Shown here: one piece after another, positions 54,124 to 63,061 of the stretch
Position numbering within the stretch: the stretch's first letter is position 1
Layout: each line of letters starts with the position of its first letter
Origin: Aeromicrobium tamlense
GTDB taxonomy: Bacteria > Actinomycetota > Actinomycetes > Propionibacteriales > Nocardioidaceae
Length of the DNA: 64,000 nt
Assembly: GCF_013408555.1 (NCBI RefSeq)
Contig: NZ_JACBZN010000001.1
Span: 1,364,001-1,428,000 of the forward strand
Reading direction: 5' to 3'
Notes under the pieces: generated by a model
What the model saw: only the letters and a program-made list of their open reading frames with translations
Told to the model about the DNA's origin: nothing
Database searches by the model: none
Made by a program: the position numbers and the translations under genes

Positions 54124-54928
54124 GAACTCGCGTCGCGACGACGGCGTAGAGGGTGACCGCGAAGACGAAGGAGCCGCGGGCGGCGCTCTCCTCGAGCTGG
54201 CGACGCCAGTCGGCCGCCTCCCCTGCCGCAGCCGCTCGACGGGCGGCGGCCTCGACGACGAACGAGAGCGGCGGCAGGTCCAGCTGGCGCGGGCGCAGCA
54301 TGAGCACCTCGGTGGTGACGCGGGCATCGACGAACCCGTGACGAAGGACCAGGTCGAGCAGCTGGGCGCCGGCCTCGGGAGAGGTGACACCGCCCCAGTC
54401 CTCGTGCCACGCCGCCTTCAGGTGCGGGTCCCCGGGCCACGTCGCGAGCGTTCGCCAGTCGGTGTCGATCAGGCCGATCCGGCCGCCGGGCCGCAGGACC
54501 CTGGCCATCTCACCCACCGCCACCGCGGGATCCACGAGGTGCTGGAGCACGCGCTCGCTGCGCACGAGGTCGACGGAGGCGTCGTCGAGGGGCAGCGCCT
54601 CGGCCGATCCCTGGACGAACCGCGCGGGGTTGCGGGAGGCCTCGCCTCGCCGACGCGCCTCGGCCAGCATCGTCTCGCTCGGGTCCACCCCCGTGGCCGA
54701 TCCCGTCGGCGCGACCGACACCGCGAGCCCACGAATGTCCTCGCCGGTGCCGCAGCCCACGTCCAAGGCCTCCATCCCCGGCAGCGGGTCCAGCGCCTCC
54801 AGCAGCCACGCGTGCAGCCGCAGGATCGACGGCAGCTGCGCCTGCACGTCGAGCGCCATCAGCGCGGCCAGCTGCGCCGCGTCGGAGGAGGCGTCGACCG
54901 CGTGGAACGACGGCGAGTCAGCGCTCAT
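54119..54928 (-). CDS. SAM-dependent methyltransferase
   Basis: A 269-residue class I methyltransferase. Motif I is ALDVGCGTGEDIRGLA near 54-69; VDLVRSERVLQHLVDP near 120-135 and RVLRPGGRIGLIDTDW near 143-158 are motifs of the UbiE/Coq5-like group. A C-terminal helical cap follows. The acceptor is unknown. AAAGGAG lies 7 nt before ATG 54928, which overlaps the upstream methyltransferase by 11 nt. Its stop falls in the palindrome at 54066-54123. Confidence 0.85.
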   Translation of the reverse strand: MSADSPSFHAVDASSDAAQLAALMALDVQAQLPSILRLHAWLLEALDPLPGMEALDVGCGTGEDIRGLAVSVAPTGSATGVDPSETMLAEARRRGEASRNPARFVQGSAEALPLDDASVDLVRSERVLQHLVDPAVAVGEMARVLRPGGRIGLIDTDWRTLATWPGDPHLKAAWHEDWGGVTSPEAGAQLLDLVLRHGFVDARVTTEVLMLRPRQLDLPPLSFVVEAAARRAAAAGEAADWRRQLEESAARGSFVFAVTLYAVVATRVL

Positions 54929-55790
54929 CGTCGGACTCCTTTCGTGCCGTGACCAGCCAGGCGGCCGAGCCGAAGTCCACCCCGTCGGGGCCGGCGTGCT
55001 CGGCGAGGCTCTGGCGAAGCCGATCGACCGCGGCCGCGCGCTCGTCCTGGGGCAGCTCGTCCAGGAGCCACGCGAAGAGCCCGCGGAGGAAGCCGAGGGC
55101 GTCGTCCACGTCCTTGCCGAACCACTCCCGACCCTCGAGCCCCTTCACCGAGACCTGCGCCCACCCAGCGGCACCGAGCACCTCGCGGATCCGCTCGGGC
55201 CTCGAGAGGGAGAACATGCCCGGAGCGTCGAGGTCCGTCGTGGGTCCGGGCGTCCCACCGAGCACGCCGAGCGTCCCGCTGATCCACTCGTTGCGGTCGG
55301 GCGGCTGCCACGTCAGCAGTACCAGGCGTCCACCGGGACGCGTGGCGGTCCGCAGGTTCGCGAACGCGGCGACGGGGTCGCCGAAGAACATCGAGCCGGT
55401 GCGCGAGAGGACCACGTCGTAGTGGTCCGGCTCGAACGCGTGCACCTGCGCGTCGGCGCGGACGAAGCTCCCGTTGCGGACGCCTTCGGCATCAGCGCGG
55501 CGTCGGGCGACGTCGAGCAGCTCGCGCGACAGGTCCACGCCGATCACGTCGCCGTCGATGCTCGCGCGTGCCGCACGACGCGTCGTCAGGCCACCCCCGC
55601 ACCCGACGTCGAGGACCCGATCGCCGGGCCGCACCGAGACGGCGGCCTCGAATCGATCCTGGAAGTCGGCCACCGCGCGGTCGAACCGGTCGGCGTGCGC
55701 GGCCCAGTAGGCGCCGCCGGGGCCGTCCCACGACTCGGCCTGCGTCAGGTTCGTCTCGTGGACCTTCGCGTGCCCGTCGCCGGATTCCAT
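54918..55790 (-). CDS. SAM-dependent methyltransferase
   Basis: A 290-residue class I methyltransferase. After WDGPGGAYWAAHADRFDRAV (about 20-39) comes motif I VLDVGCGGGLTTRRAA near 60-75, then VIGVDLSRELLDVARRRA and VVLSRTGSMFFGDP near 130. Similar enzymes methylate small molecules in secondary or quinone metabolism; no substrate can be assigned. ATG 55790 has GGAGG 5 nt upstream; the GTG at 55796 is inside that site. It is co-translated with the second methyltransferase but the two are not close copies. Confidence 0.83.
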   Translation of the reverse strand: MESGDGHAKVHETNLTQAESWDGPGGAYWAAHADRFDRAVADFQDRFEAAVSVRPGDRVLDVGCGGGLTTRRAARASIDGDVIGVDLSRELLDVARRRADAEGVRNGSFVRADAQVHAFEPDHYDVVLSRTGSMFFGDPVAAFANLRTATRPGGRLVLLTWQPPDRNEWISGTLGVLGGTPGPTTDLDAPGMFSLSRPERIREVLGAAGWAQVSVKGLEGREWFGKDVDDALGFLRGLFAWLLDELPQDERAAAVDRLRQSLAEHAGPDGVDFGSAAWLVTARKESDDER

Positions 55791-55909
55791 CGCCACCTCC
55801 GCGCCTCGTCCGAGGCCTTCTCCTAGTGACCGCCCTGCACCGGGTCCGCGTCAAGAGACCGGTCTGCACGGGTCTGGACGGGGCCCGCGCCGTGGGTCAT
55901 CCTGACGAG

Positions 55910-57277
55910 ATGGAGCCGTCCCCCGACGCCTCGAAGGCCTTGGCCCGCGCACACGAGCACGCGCTGTCCTGGCTGGCCGGGCTGCCCGACCGGCCGGTCC
56001 CGCCGGCCTCGTCCGTCGCGGACGTGATCGAGGCGCTCGGCCCGGAGCTGCCGGAGGGACCGACCGATCTCGTCGAGGTCGTCGACCTGCTCGCCGAAGC
56101 GGCAGGGCCGGGACTCACGGCGATGCCGTCGGGCCGCTTCTTCGGGTTCGTCATCGGCGGCACCCACCCGGCCGCGCTGGCTGCCGACTGGCTGACGTCG
56201 GCGTGGGACCAGAACGCCGGACTGCGGACCGTCACGCCGTCGGCCACGGCGGCGGACGACATCGCCGAGAGCTGGGTCCTCGACCTGCTCGGCCTCCCGC
56301 GCGAGGCGGCCGTCGGCTTCGTCACCGGCGGCACGATGGCCAACTTCACGTGCCTCGCCGCCGCTCGTGACGCCGTCCTCACACGGGCCGGCTGGGACGT
56401 CGGCACGCGCGGGCTGCTCGGGTCGCCCGGCGTTCGTGTGCTGGCCGGCGAGGAGCGGCACGACTCGGTCGACCTCGTGCTGCGCTACCTCGGACTGGGC
56501 GCGCCCGAGCTCGTGCCGGCGGACGACCAGGGCCGGATCGACCCCGCGGCGCTGCGAGCGCGACTCGAGGAGGACGACCGACCGACCGTCGTGTCCCTCC
56601 AGGCGGGCAACGTCCACTCCGGCGCCTTCGACCCGTTCGAGGAGGCGATCGCGGCCGCACACGACCACGGCGCGTGGGTGCACGTCGACGGCGCCTTCGG
56701 ACTGTTCGCGGGCGCCACACCGACCCACCGGCACCTCGTCCGCGGCTACGAGGCCGCGGACTCCTGGGCGACCGACGCCCACAAGACCCTCAACGTGCCC
56801 TACGACTGCGGGCTCGCGATCGTGCGCGACCCCGCCGCCCTGCGCGCCGCGATGTCGATGCACGGTGCCTACCTGATCCGCGACGAGGCCGGCGACCCGT
56901 TCGAGAAGGTCCCCGAGCTCTCCCGCCGCGCCCGCGCCTTCACGGTGTGGGCCGTGCTGCGCTCCCTCGGCCGCACCGGCGTCGCCGAGCTCGTCGACCG
57001 GATGGTCGGGCACGCGCGTGCGTTCGCCGACGGCATCGCCGAGATCGAGGGTGCTACGGTCCTCAACGACGTCGTCTTCACCCAGGTCTGCGCGGCCTTC
57101 GGGGACGACACCCGCACCCGGGACGTCGTGCGCCGCATGTGGGAGGACGGCACCGCGTGGACCACCGGCTCGGTCTGGCGCGACCGCGCGGTCCTTCGCA
57201 TCTCGGTGAGCAACTGGTCGACGACCGACGCCGACGTCCGACGCACGCTGGAGGCCCTCCGGAACGCTGCGTCCTGA
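55910..57277 (+). CDS. PLP-dependent group II decarboxylase-like protein
   Basis: A 455-residue fold type I PLP enzyme. GGTMANFTCLAAAR near 143-156 binds the cofactor phosphate. VQAGNVHSG-type SLQAGNVHSGAFD near 228, HVDGAFGLFAG near 258 and the Schiff-base Lys in TDAHKTLNVPYDCG near 288 follow. The family covers aromatic amino acid, glutamate and diaminobutyrate decarboxylases, and also some aldolase-like members; the substrate is open. ATG 55910 lies 6 nt after CATCCT. It diverges from the methyltransferases and its stop is 12 nt from that of pnkp. Confidence 0.84.
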   Translation: MEPSPDASKALARAHEHALSWLAGLPDRPVPPASSVADVIEALGPELPEGPTDLVEVVDLLAEAAGPGLTAMPSGRFFGFVIGGTHPAALAADWLTSAWDQNAGLRTVTPSATAADDIAESWVLDLLGLPREAAVGFVTGGTMANFTCLAAARDAVLTRAGWDVGTRGLLGSPGVRVLAGEERHDSVDLVLRYLGLGAPELVPADDQGRIDPAALRARLEEDDRPTVVSLQAGNVHSGAFDPFEEAIAAAHDHGAWVHVDGAFGLFAGATPTHRHLVRGYEAADSWATDAHKTLNVPYDCGLAIVRDPAALRAAMSMHGAYLIRDEAGDPFEKVPELSRRARAFTVWAVLRSLGRTGVAELVDRMVGHARAFADGIAEIEGATVLNDVVFTQVCAAFGDDTRTRDVVRRMWEDGTAWTTGSVWRDRAVLRISVSNWSTTDADVRRTLEALRNAAS

Positions 57278-57289
57278 CGGCGCTCGCCC

Positions 57290-59785
57290 TCACAGCCGCG
57301 GGTCGACGGGCTCCGACTCCATCGCGAGGACCGCGAAGACGCACTCGTGGACGCGCCACGTGGGCTCTCCATTGACGTGCCGTTTGAGTGCCTCCAGACC
57401 CAGGGCGTACTCCCGCAGGGCCATCGACCGCTTGTGGCCGAGGTTGCGGTCCCGGAGCCGCGAGAGGTTGTCGGGCTCCGTGTAGTCGAGGCCGTAGATG
57501 ATGCGCAGGTACTCGCGCCCACGGACCTTCACACCGGGCTGGACGAGTCCCTTCGCCCCTCGCGTGAGGTTGCCGAGGGGTTTGACGACCATGCCCTCGC
57601 CGCCGGCGCCCGTGAGCTCGTTCCACCACACGACGCCGGCACGGACAGAGGTCTCGTCCGAAGGATCCACGACGAGGCGCGCGGTCGTGGTGAACAGGTC
57701 GCCGTCGCTCTCCACCAGACGATCGGCGATCGTCAGGTGCCACAGGTGGTCGCGGGTCTCAAACGTCTCCGAGTCGGAGGCGAGCACCTGGAACGGGGCG
57801 ATCCGGAGGCCATCCAGCCCGTCGACGTCCCAGACGTACCTGCGGTACGCGGCGGTGAACGCGTCGGCGTCCGCCCGGCGGCGAGCAGTGCGGTCCGTCA
57901 GAGCACCCACGTCGAGGCCGCGTGAGGCAGCTGCGTCCACGACTCGGAGCGTGGTGGCAAGTCCGGCTCGGGCCGCCGCGCCCACCGCGGCATACTGCTC
58001 GCGAATGAGTGCGCCCGCCTTCGTGGACCACGGCATGATCTCCGCGTCGAGCACGACCGACCCCGTCCCCAGCTCGTCCCACAGTCCCGCCCTCGCGAAG
58101 GCTGCCGCCGCCCGGTCGAGAACCGCCCTTTCCGTTCCGGCGTCGAAGAACGCTCGGCCGGTCCGCGTGTGGACGACACCCCCACCGTCGCGGTCGACGA
58201 CCAGCACGGCACGCGAGCCCATGTGCTTCTCCTCGCAGATCACCCGACCGGCACCGGTCCGGGCGAAGTGGGCGAAGGCCTCAGCGGGGTGCTCGAGGTG
58301 ATCCTCCAGCATCGAGGTGTCGCTCGGCGACATGGTCGGCGGCAGGTAGACCAGACGCTTCGGATCGACGGCGAACCGGCTCATCACCTCGAGCGCGCCG
58401 GCGGCATTCTCCTCGCGCAAGGAGATGCGGCCCATGACCGAGGTCTCGATGATCCGCGGACCGAGCACGTCCTCGAGGCGCAGCGTGTCCGGCTCGCGCT
58501 CGGGCGCCGCGAGGGGTCGGACCGGCTCGTAATAGGTTCCGGCGGCCTCGACCTGGACGACCTCTCTCTCGGGATAGCGCAGCGCCGTGAGGGAGCCGCC
58601 GAACACGCATCCCGTGTCGAGGCACATCGTGTTGTTGATCCACTGAGGCGTCGGCGTGGGCGTGTGGCCGTAGAGCACCATCGCTTGGCCGCGGTAGTCC
58701 TCGGCCCACGGGTAGCGGATCGGCAGGCCGAACTCGTCGGTCTCGCCGCTGGTGTCGCCGTAGAGCGCGAAGGCGCGAACCCGGCCGGAGGCGCGCCCGT
58801 GATAGCTCTCCTTGAGCCCCGCGTGCGCCACCACCAGTCGGCCCTCGTCCATCACGAAGTGCGCGATGAGCCCGTCGACGAACCGCGCGACCTCCGCGCG
58901 GAACTCCTCGGTCTCGGACTCGAGCTGCTCAAGCGTCGCCTCGAGGCCGTGGCTGACCGTGACCTTACGGCCGGACAGGGCGTTCGACAGCTTCGCCTCG
59001 TGGTTGCCCGCGACGCAGAAGGCGTGACCCGCCCCGACCATGCCCATGACGAGCCGCAGGACACCCGGGGAGTCCGGGCCGCGGTCGACGAGGTCGCCGA
59101 CGAAGATCGCGCGACGTCCGTCGGGGTGCGCCGCGTCGACGGCCCGCCCGGAGTCGTCGCGGACGATCGCGTAGCCGAGGCCGTCCAGCAGCTGCTCGAG
59201 CTCGGCCCGGCAGCCGTGCACGTCGCCGATGACGTCGAACGGACCCGTGACGTCGCGGAGATCGTTGTGCAGCCGCGTGCGCTCGAAGGTCGCGGCCTCG
59301 ATCTCCTCCACGGACGACAGCACGTGGACGTGACGGAAGCCCTCGCGTCGCAGGGACTTCAGGGAACGGCGCAGCTGGTCGTGCTGTCGCTTCACGACAG
59401 ACGCGCCGAACGTCCGGTCGGGCCTCTCCTCGTTGCGCGCGACGGACACGGCCGGGGGCACGTCGAGCACCACGGCGGTGCTCAGCACGTCGTGCTCCTT
59501 CGCGACCGCGATGAGGCTCCGGCGTGCGTGCGGCTGCACGTTCGTCGCATCCACCACGGTCAGCAGCCCACGCGACAGGCGCTTGCCGACGATGTAGTGC
59601 AGCAGGTCGAAGGCGTCCGTCGTCGCCGACTGGTCGTTCTCGTCGTCCGAGACGAGGGCACGGCAGACGTCCGACGACACGACCTCGGTGGGCAGGAAGT
59701 GCTGTGCCGCGAAGGACGTCTTGCCCGAGCCGCTCGCGCCTACCAGCACGACGAGCGACACCTCGGGCACCTGGAGGACGCTCAT
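57290..59785 (-). CDS. pnkp: Polynucleotide kinase-phosphatase-ligase Pnkp (bacterial RNA repair)
   Basis: An 831-residue three-domain RNA repair enzyme, the usual size for bacterial Pnkp. The kinase (about 1-170) has the P-loop GASGSGKTS at 16-24 and heals 5'-OH ends. The metallophosphatase (about 180-430) has GDVHG at 187-191, GDLVDRG at 230-236, GNHE at 260-263, His321 in VVAHAG and GH at 373-374; it removes 2',3'-cyclic or 3'-phosphates. The adenylyltransferase/ligase (about 440-831) has nucleophile Lys520 in EEKHMGSR, motif GEGMVVKP and final motif KVRGREYLRIIYG. All catalytic motifs are intact. ATG 59785 overlaps the hen1 stop (ATGA). Confidence 0.97.
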   Translation of the reverse strand: MSVLQVPEVSLVVLVGASGSGKTSFAAQHFLPTEVVSSDVCRALVSDDENDQSATTDAFDLLHYIVGKRLSRGLLTVVDATNVQPHARRSLIAVAKEHDVLSTAVVLDVPPAVSVARNEERPDRTFGASVVKRQHDQLRRSLKSLRREGFRHVHVLSSVEEIEAATFERTRLHNDLRDVTGPFDVIGDVHGCRAELEQLLDGLGYAIVRDDSGRAVDAAHPDGRRAIFVGDLVDRGPDSPGVLRLVMGMVGAGHAFCVAGNHEAKLSNALSGRKVTVSHGLEATLEQLESETEEFRAEVARFVDGLIAHFVMDEGRLVVAHAGLKESYHGRASGRVRAFALYGDTSGETDEFGLPIRYPWAEDYRGQAMVLYGHTPTPTPQWINNTMCLDTGCVFGGSLTALRYPEREVVQVEAAGTYYEPVRPLAAPEREPDTLRLEDVLGPRIIETSVMGRISLREENAAGALEVMSRFAVDPKRLVYLPPTMSPSDTSMLEDHLEHPAEAFAHFARTGAGRVICEEKHMGSRAVLVVDRDGGGVVHTRTGRAFFDAGTERAVLDRAAAAFARAGLWDELGTGSVVLDAEIMPWSTKAGALIREQYAAVGAAARAGLATTLRVVDAAASRGLDVGALTDRTARRRADADAFTAAYRRYVWDVDGLDGLRIAPFQVLASDSETFETRDHLWHLTIADRLVESDGDLFTTTARLVVDPSDETSVRAGVVWWNELTGAGGEGMVVKPLGNLTRGAKGLVQPGVKVRGREYLRIIYGLDYTEPDNLSRLRDRNLGHKRSMALREYALGLEALKRHVNGEPTWRVHECVFAVLAMESEPVDPRL

Positions 59786-61179
59786 GCCGCCGCCTCCTCG
59801 ACACGACGGAACACGGCCAGCTGGGTCGGCGTGCCCCGCTCCGCGTCCTCGGCGCCGATGCCCGAGCGTTCGACCTCGTAGCCGTACCGCGCGGCGACCC
59901 CGTCGGTCCACGCGGCGAACTCGTCGCGCGACCACTCGAAGCGGTGGTCGACATGGCGAAGACCGCCGGCCGCGAGTGCGGGATAGAGCGCGTTGTACTC
60001 GCGGTTCGGCGTCGTCACGACGACGGAGGCGGGCCGCATGTAGCCGAAGACGTTCGACGCGAGGGCGGGCAGCCTGTCCTCGTCGACGTGCTCGACGACC
60101 TCCATCAGGACGGCCAGGTCGAAGCCGACCAGACGCGCGTCCTGGTACTGCAGCGAGGTCAGCCACAGGTCGAGTCGCTCGGCCTGTCGCTCCGTCATGC
60201 GGTCGATCCGGAGCCGCTTCGACGCGATCTCGAGCGAGCCGGCCGACACTTCGGTGCCCACCACCCGTGCCACGCCCTGGACTTCCAGGAGCTGACGCAG
60301 GAGCGCGCCCTGACCACAGCCCAGGTCGAGGACCGAGGCCGGGCGGAGCCGCTCGACCTGCTCGATGACGGCCTTGTGCCGCAGGCGGACCAACGCCGGC
60401 TCGCGCTCCTCGTCCGAGGGCTCGTGGTCGGTCGACCCGTCGAGCTCGGTCAGGCGCTCACGGGCCTCGTCGACCATCGCGCGCTGGCGAGCCAGGTAGC
60501 GGCGCGTGATCAGCTCGCGCTCGGGGTGCGTCGCGAGCCACCCCGTCCCGGCGCGCACCAGCTTGCCGACCTCGTCGGAGCTGACCCAGTAGTGCTTGCC
60601 GCCGTCCAGCACCGGCACCAGCACGTACAGGTGGTTGAGCGCGTCGGAGAGCGTCAGCGTGCCGACCAAGGTCACGGCGCAGAACTCCGAGTCGCCCCAG
60701 CCCGGCAGCTCGGGATCGAGCGCGATCGGCTCAGCGACGACCTCCCAGCCGAGCGGTGCGAGCAGTCGCGTGATGAGGTCGGCCCCGCCGGGCATCGTCG
60801 GGACCTCGATCCGCAGGTTCAGCGGCTGATCGACGAGCTCGGGCCGGGGCTTGCACTGGCCGTTGAGGGCGCTGCGGAAGACCTTGCCCATCGCGACCGA
60901 CAGCAGCGACGTCGCGGCGTAGGGACGGTCGTTCACGTACTGCCCCAGCGTGAAGCCCTCCGCCTTGCCCCGCCGCCCGCGCACGAGGCCGATCGGATCG
61001 ACCTCGAGGACGAGCGCGACCGTGCACCGTTCGGGAGAGACCTCGGGGTACATCACCGTCGCGGTCCCGCCAAAGACGTCGAACGTCTGCACGCGGTCGG
61101 GGTGCTTGTGGAGCAGGTACCCGAGGTCGCTCGCGTCGACGAGGGAGTCGCTCCGGGTGGCGGTGATGGTGAGCAGCAC
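59782..61179 (-). CDS. hen1: Hen1, 3'-terminal RNA 2'-O-methyltransferase (RNA repair)
   Basis: A 465-residue protein. The N-terminal half (about 1-245) is the Hen1 domain that binds and activates the Pnkp ligase. The C-terminal methyltransferase (about 255-465) has SAM motif VLDLGCGQGALL at 283-294 and metal ligands Glu360, Glu363, His364 (LMEVVEH) and His412 (VDHRFEW). From memory the Clostridium thermocellum ligands are 366, 369, 370 and 418, a constant offset of six. It methylates the 2'-OH at the break before sealing, blocking re-cleavage. GTG 61179 lies 6 nt after CACAAT; the longer open frame upstream is unsupported. Confidence 0.96.
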   Translation of the reverse strand: MLLTITATRSDSLVDASDLGYLLHKHPDRVQTFDVFGGTATVMYPEVSPERCTVALVLEVDPIGLVRGRRGKAEGFTLGQYVNDRPYAATSLLSVAMGKVFRSALNGQCKPRPELVDQPLNLRIEVPTMPGGADLITRLLAPLGWEVVAEPIALDPELPGWGDSEFCAVTLVGTLTLSDALNHLYVLVPVLDGGKHYWVSSDEVGKLVRAGTGWLATHPERELITRRYLARQRAMVDEARERLTELDGSTDHEPSDEEREPALVRLRHKAVIEQVERLRPASVLDLGCGQGALLRQLLEVQGVARVVGTEVSAGSLEIASKRLRIDRMTERQAERLDLWLTSLQYQDARLVGFDLAVLMEVVEHVDEDRLPALASNVFGYMRPASVVVTTPNREYNALYPALAAGGLRHVDHRFEWSRDEFAAWTDGVAARYGYEVERSGIGAEDAERGTPTQLAVFRRVEEAAA

Positions 61180-61248
61180 CCACCCATTGTGGCGGTCCGA
61201 ACTCGCCGACCCGCCGATACCCGCGAAGTCGTGTCCTATCCTCCCCGT
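61180..61248. promoter_or_regulatory. Divergent promoter region between hen1 and the 2H phosphoesterase gene
   Basis: These 69 bp separate two divergent start codons. Minus strand: CACAAT (61186-61191) ends 6 nt before the hen1 GTG. Plus strand: TATCCT (61237-61242) ends 6 nt before GTG 61249. Both genes thus look leaderless and their -35 regions must overlap in about 45 bp. I see no clear operator. Confidence 0.5.
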
Positions 61249-61770
61249 GTGCCCGATCAAGCCCTGGAGCTGAGCTTCGACGCCGCGTCCGCCGGTGCCG
61301 TCGAGGCCCAGTGGGAGGCGCTCCGGGAGGTGGGCCTGCCGTCGCAGGCGGACCACAAGTCCATGACGAACGCACCGCACGCCACCGTCGTGGCCGCGGT
61401 CGCCGTCGACCCCGCGGTCGTCTCCGTGGCGCGGGACGCCATCGCACCACTGCTCCCCGCCCGGATCGAGGTCCGCGGACTCGTCCTGTTCGGTCAGGGA
61501 CCGCGCTACACGATCGCGCACCTCGTCGAGCCCGAGCGCGAGCTCGCTGCCGCCGTGGCCAGGATCCGTGAGCTGGTGCCGGCACTGCGCCACCCGGTCT
61601 GGACCCCGCACGTCACCTTGGCCCGGCGCGTCCCGCAGCGACTCGTCCCGACGGCCTTCGAGGTCCTGCAGTCCTCCGAGACCCCGCGCGAGCTCATCGC
61701 CGACCGCCTCCGCTGGTGGGACCCGGCGCTCGAGCTCATCGAGGACCTCGCGGCCGCGCCTGGGGACTGA
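61249..61770 (+). CDS. 2H phosphoesterase (LigT/2'-5' RNA ligase-like)
   Basis: A 173-residue protein with the two H-x-T motifs that define 2H phosphoesterases: HAT at 44-46 (NAPHATVVA) and HVT at 121-123 (WTPHVTLAR), about 77 residues apart as expected. Family members open 2',3'-cyclic phosphates or 2'-5' linkages in RNA and nucleotides. It starts at GTG 61249 with a leaderless-type promoter (TATCCT). It is divergent from hen1-pnkp across 69 bp, so an RNA end-processing role linked with that cassette is plausible but unproven. Its stop is followed 39 bp later by a VOC gene. Confidence 0.87.
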   Translation: MPDQALELSFDAASAGAVEAQWEALREVGLPSQADHKSMTNAPHATVVAAVAVDPAVVSVARDAIAPLLPARIEVRGLVLFGQGPRYTIAHLVEPERELAAAVARIRELVPALRHPVWTPHVTLARRVPQRLVPTAFEVLQSSETPRELIADRLRWWDPALELIEDLAAAPGD

Positions 61771-61809
61771 TCCCTTGCCCGTGGCAGCGGAACGGCGCAT
61801 CGTGAGCAC

Positions 61810-62193
61810 ATGAGCGTCGACACCCACGGCTGCATCCGCTACATCGTGAGCGACGTCGAGGCGGCGGTCGACTTCTACACGAACCAGCTCGGCTTCACCC
61901 TGCTGAGCCACCCGGCGCCGCCCTTCGCCGACGTCGCTCGCGGCTCGCTCCGCGTGCTCCTGTCCGGGCCGGGCAGCTCGGGCGCGCGTGCCACACCGCC
62001 GGACGCCGACGTTCCTGGGCGGAACCGCATTCACGTGGTCGTCGACGACCTCGCCGCAGAGGTCGAGCGGCTCGACGCCGGCCGCGTCACCCTGCTGACC
62101 GACGTCGTCAGCGGCCCCGGCGGCCAGCAGGTCCTGGTTGCCGACCCGGACGGGAACCTCGTCGAGCTCTTCCAGCCGGCTTCGCGGTCCTAG
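61810..62193 (+). CDS. VOC/glyoxalase-fold protein
   Basis: A 127-residue VOC protein: THGCIRYIVSDVEAAVDFYTNQLGF opens module 1 (residues 5-29) and NRIHVVVDDLAAEVERL near 74-90 opens module 2. It closes with VLVADPDGNLVELFQ, where the Glu is a likely metal ligand. The family includes dioxygenases and antibiotic-resistance proteins; no substrate is evident. ATG 61810 is 6 nt after CATCGT. Its stop overlaps the convergent hypothetical gene by 4 nt. Confidence 0.83.
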   Translation: MSVDTHGCIRYIVSDVEAAVDFYTNQLGFTLLSHPAPPFADVARGSLRVLLSGPGSSGARATPPDADVPGRNRIHVVVDDLAAEVERLDAGRVTLLTDVVSGPGGQQVLVADPDGNLVELFQPASRS

Positions 62194-62774
62194 TGGTACA
62201 TCGCCGGGATCACCCGACGATCGTCGCGGACCACGGGGTGCTTCGACTCCGCCACGACACGCTCGATGGCATCGACCGTCCCCGCAACACCGGCGAAGTG
62301 CGAGTCGACGTCGTACGCCACGCACCATGAGCGGTCCGTCGGCCAGACGAACGCCGGTGGGAAGTGACGTTCGCGGCCGGAGGTCGTCCAGGTGCGAAAG
62401 TCCGCGAGCGACCCGGTCGCCATTGCGCAGCTGCGCAGACGCATGAGGTCGATGCGGTCGACCGCCGGGAGGGCCGGGTCGTACGGGTAGCCGTCCCACA
62501 TCAGGAAGCGCAGGTCGTCGAGTCCGGACCCCGCGGCCAGGAGCTCCACGGTCTCGACAACGACATCCGACTCGACGGGGGCGGCGTCGAAGACCTCGTC
62601 GGCGACGTCGGCCTCCTCCTGACCGTCGTGTGCCGGGTCCGGAAGCGTCAGGACACGCGCGTAGGCCTCGAACCCGGGCGGTCCGACCGTGAGGGTCCTG
62701 CCGAACGAGCGCGGGTCCTGGCTCGCCTCGAGCCACGCGGTCGCTGCGCGTACCAGGTCGAAGTGCAGGGTCAT
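62190..62774 (-). CDS. Hypothetical protein, third gene of a small operon
   Basis: A 194-residue soluble protein that I cannot assign. It is acidic in the middle (EEADVADEVFDAAPVESD) and Trp/Tyr-rich towards the end, with a conspicuous block FVWPTDRSWCVAYDVDSHF near 142-160. It has no membrane segments. ATG 62774 overlaps the stop of the upstream small membrane protein gene by 4 nt, with GAGG a short way before. It is the last gene of a three-gene unit running from 63258. Confidence 0.6.
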   Translation of the reverse strand: MTLHFDLVRAATAWLEASQDPRSFGRTLTVGPPGFEAYARVLTLPDPAHDGQEEADVADEVFDAAPVESDVVVETVELLAAGSGLDDLRFLMWDGYPYDPALPAVDRIDLMRLRSCAMATGSLADFRTWTTSGRERHFPPAFVWPTDRSWCVAYDVDSHFAGVAGTVDAIERVVAESKHPVVRDDRRVIPAMYH

Positions 62775-63061
62775 CGAGCGTCCTCGTGGTCTGTCGGGGA
62801 GCGGAAGTGGGGACTGGTCGCCTGCCAGCGCCGTCGGGCGGCATCGCGCGCGAGCGCCTCTCGCCGGAGGCGCAGGGAGCGCCACAGGAACCAAGTGGCG
62901 TAGATAGTCCATGCCGCAGGGATGACCCACCGACCGACACCGGTCCGCGTCGGGCTGACGAGGAAGGTGACGGCGAGCGTCAGTGCGCCGAGAGCGAGGA
63001 GCAGTTGACTGATCCAGCCGGGCCTGTCGTACTCCGCATGGGAAAGGTCGTCCGTGATCAT
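62771..63061 (-). CDS. Small membrane protein, hypothetical
   Basis: A 96-residue protein with two membrane helices (ISQLLLALGALTLAVTFLV near 16-34 and WVIPAAWTIYATWFLWRSL near 44-62) and a basic C-terminal tail (RLRREALARDAARRRW). I do not recognise the family. ATG 63061 has GAGGAG 5 nt upstream and overlaps the preceding stop by 4 nt. It is the middle gene of the three-gene unit. Confidence 0.62.
   Translation of the reverse strand: MITDDLSHAEYDRPGWISQLLLALGALTLAVTFLVSPTRTGVGRWVIPAAWTIYATWFLWRSLRLRREALARDAARRRWQATSPHFRSPTDHEDAR

Noticed and set aside
59782-62940. A 1052-codon minus-strand frame fusing an upstream region to Hen1.
   Set aside because: Everything before GTG 61179 is low-complexity shadow of the plus-strand 2H and VOC genes. 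Hen1 is complete at 465 residues.
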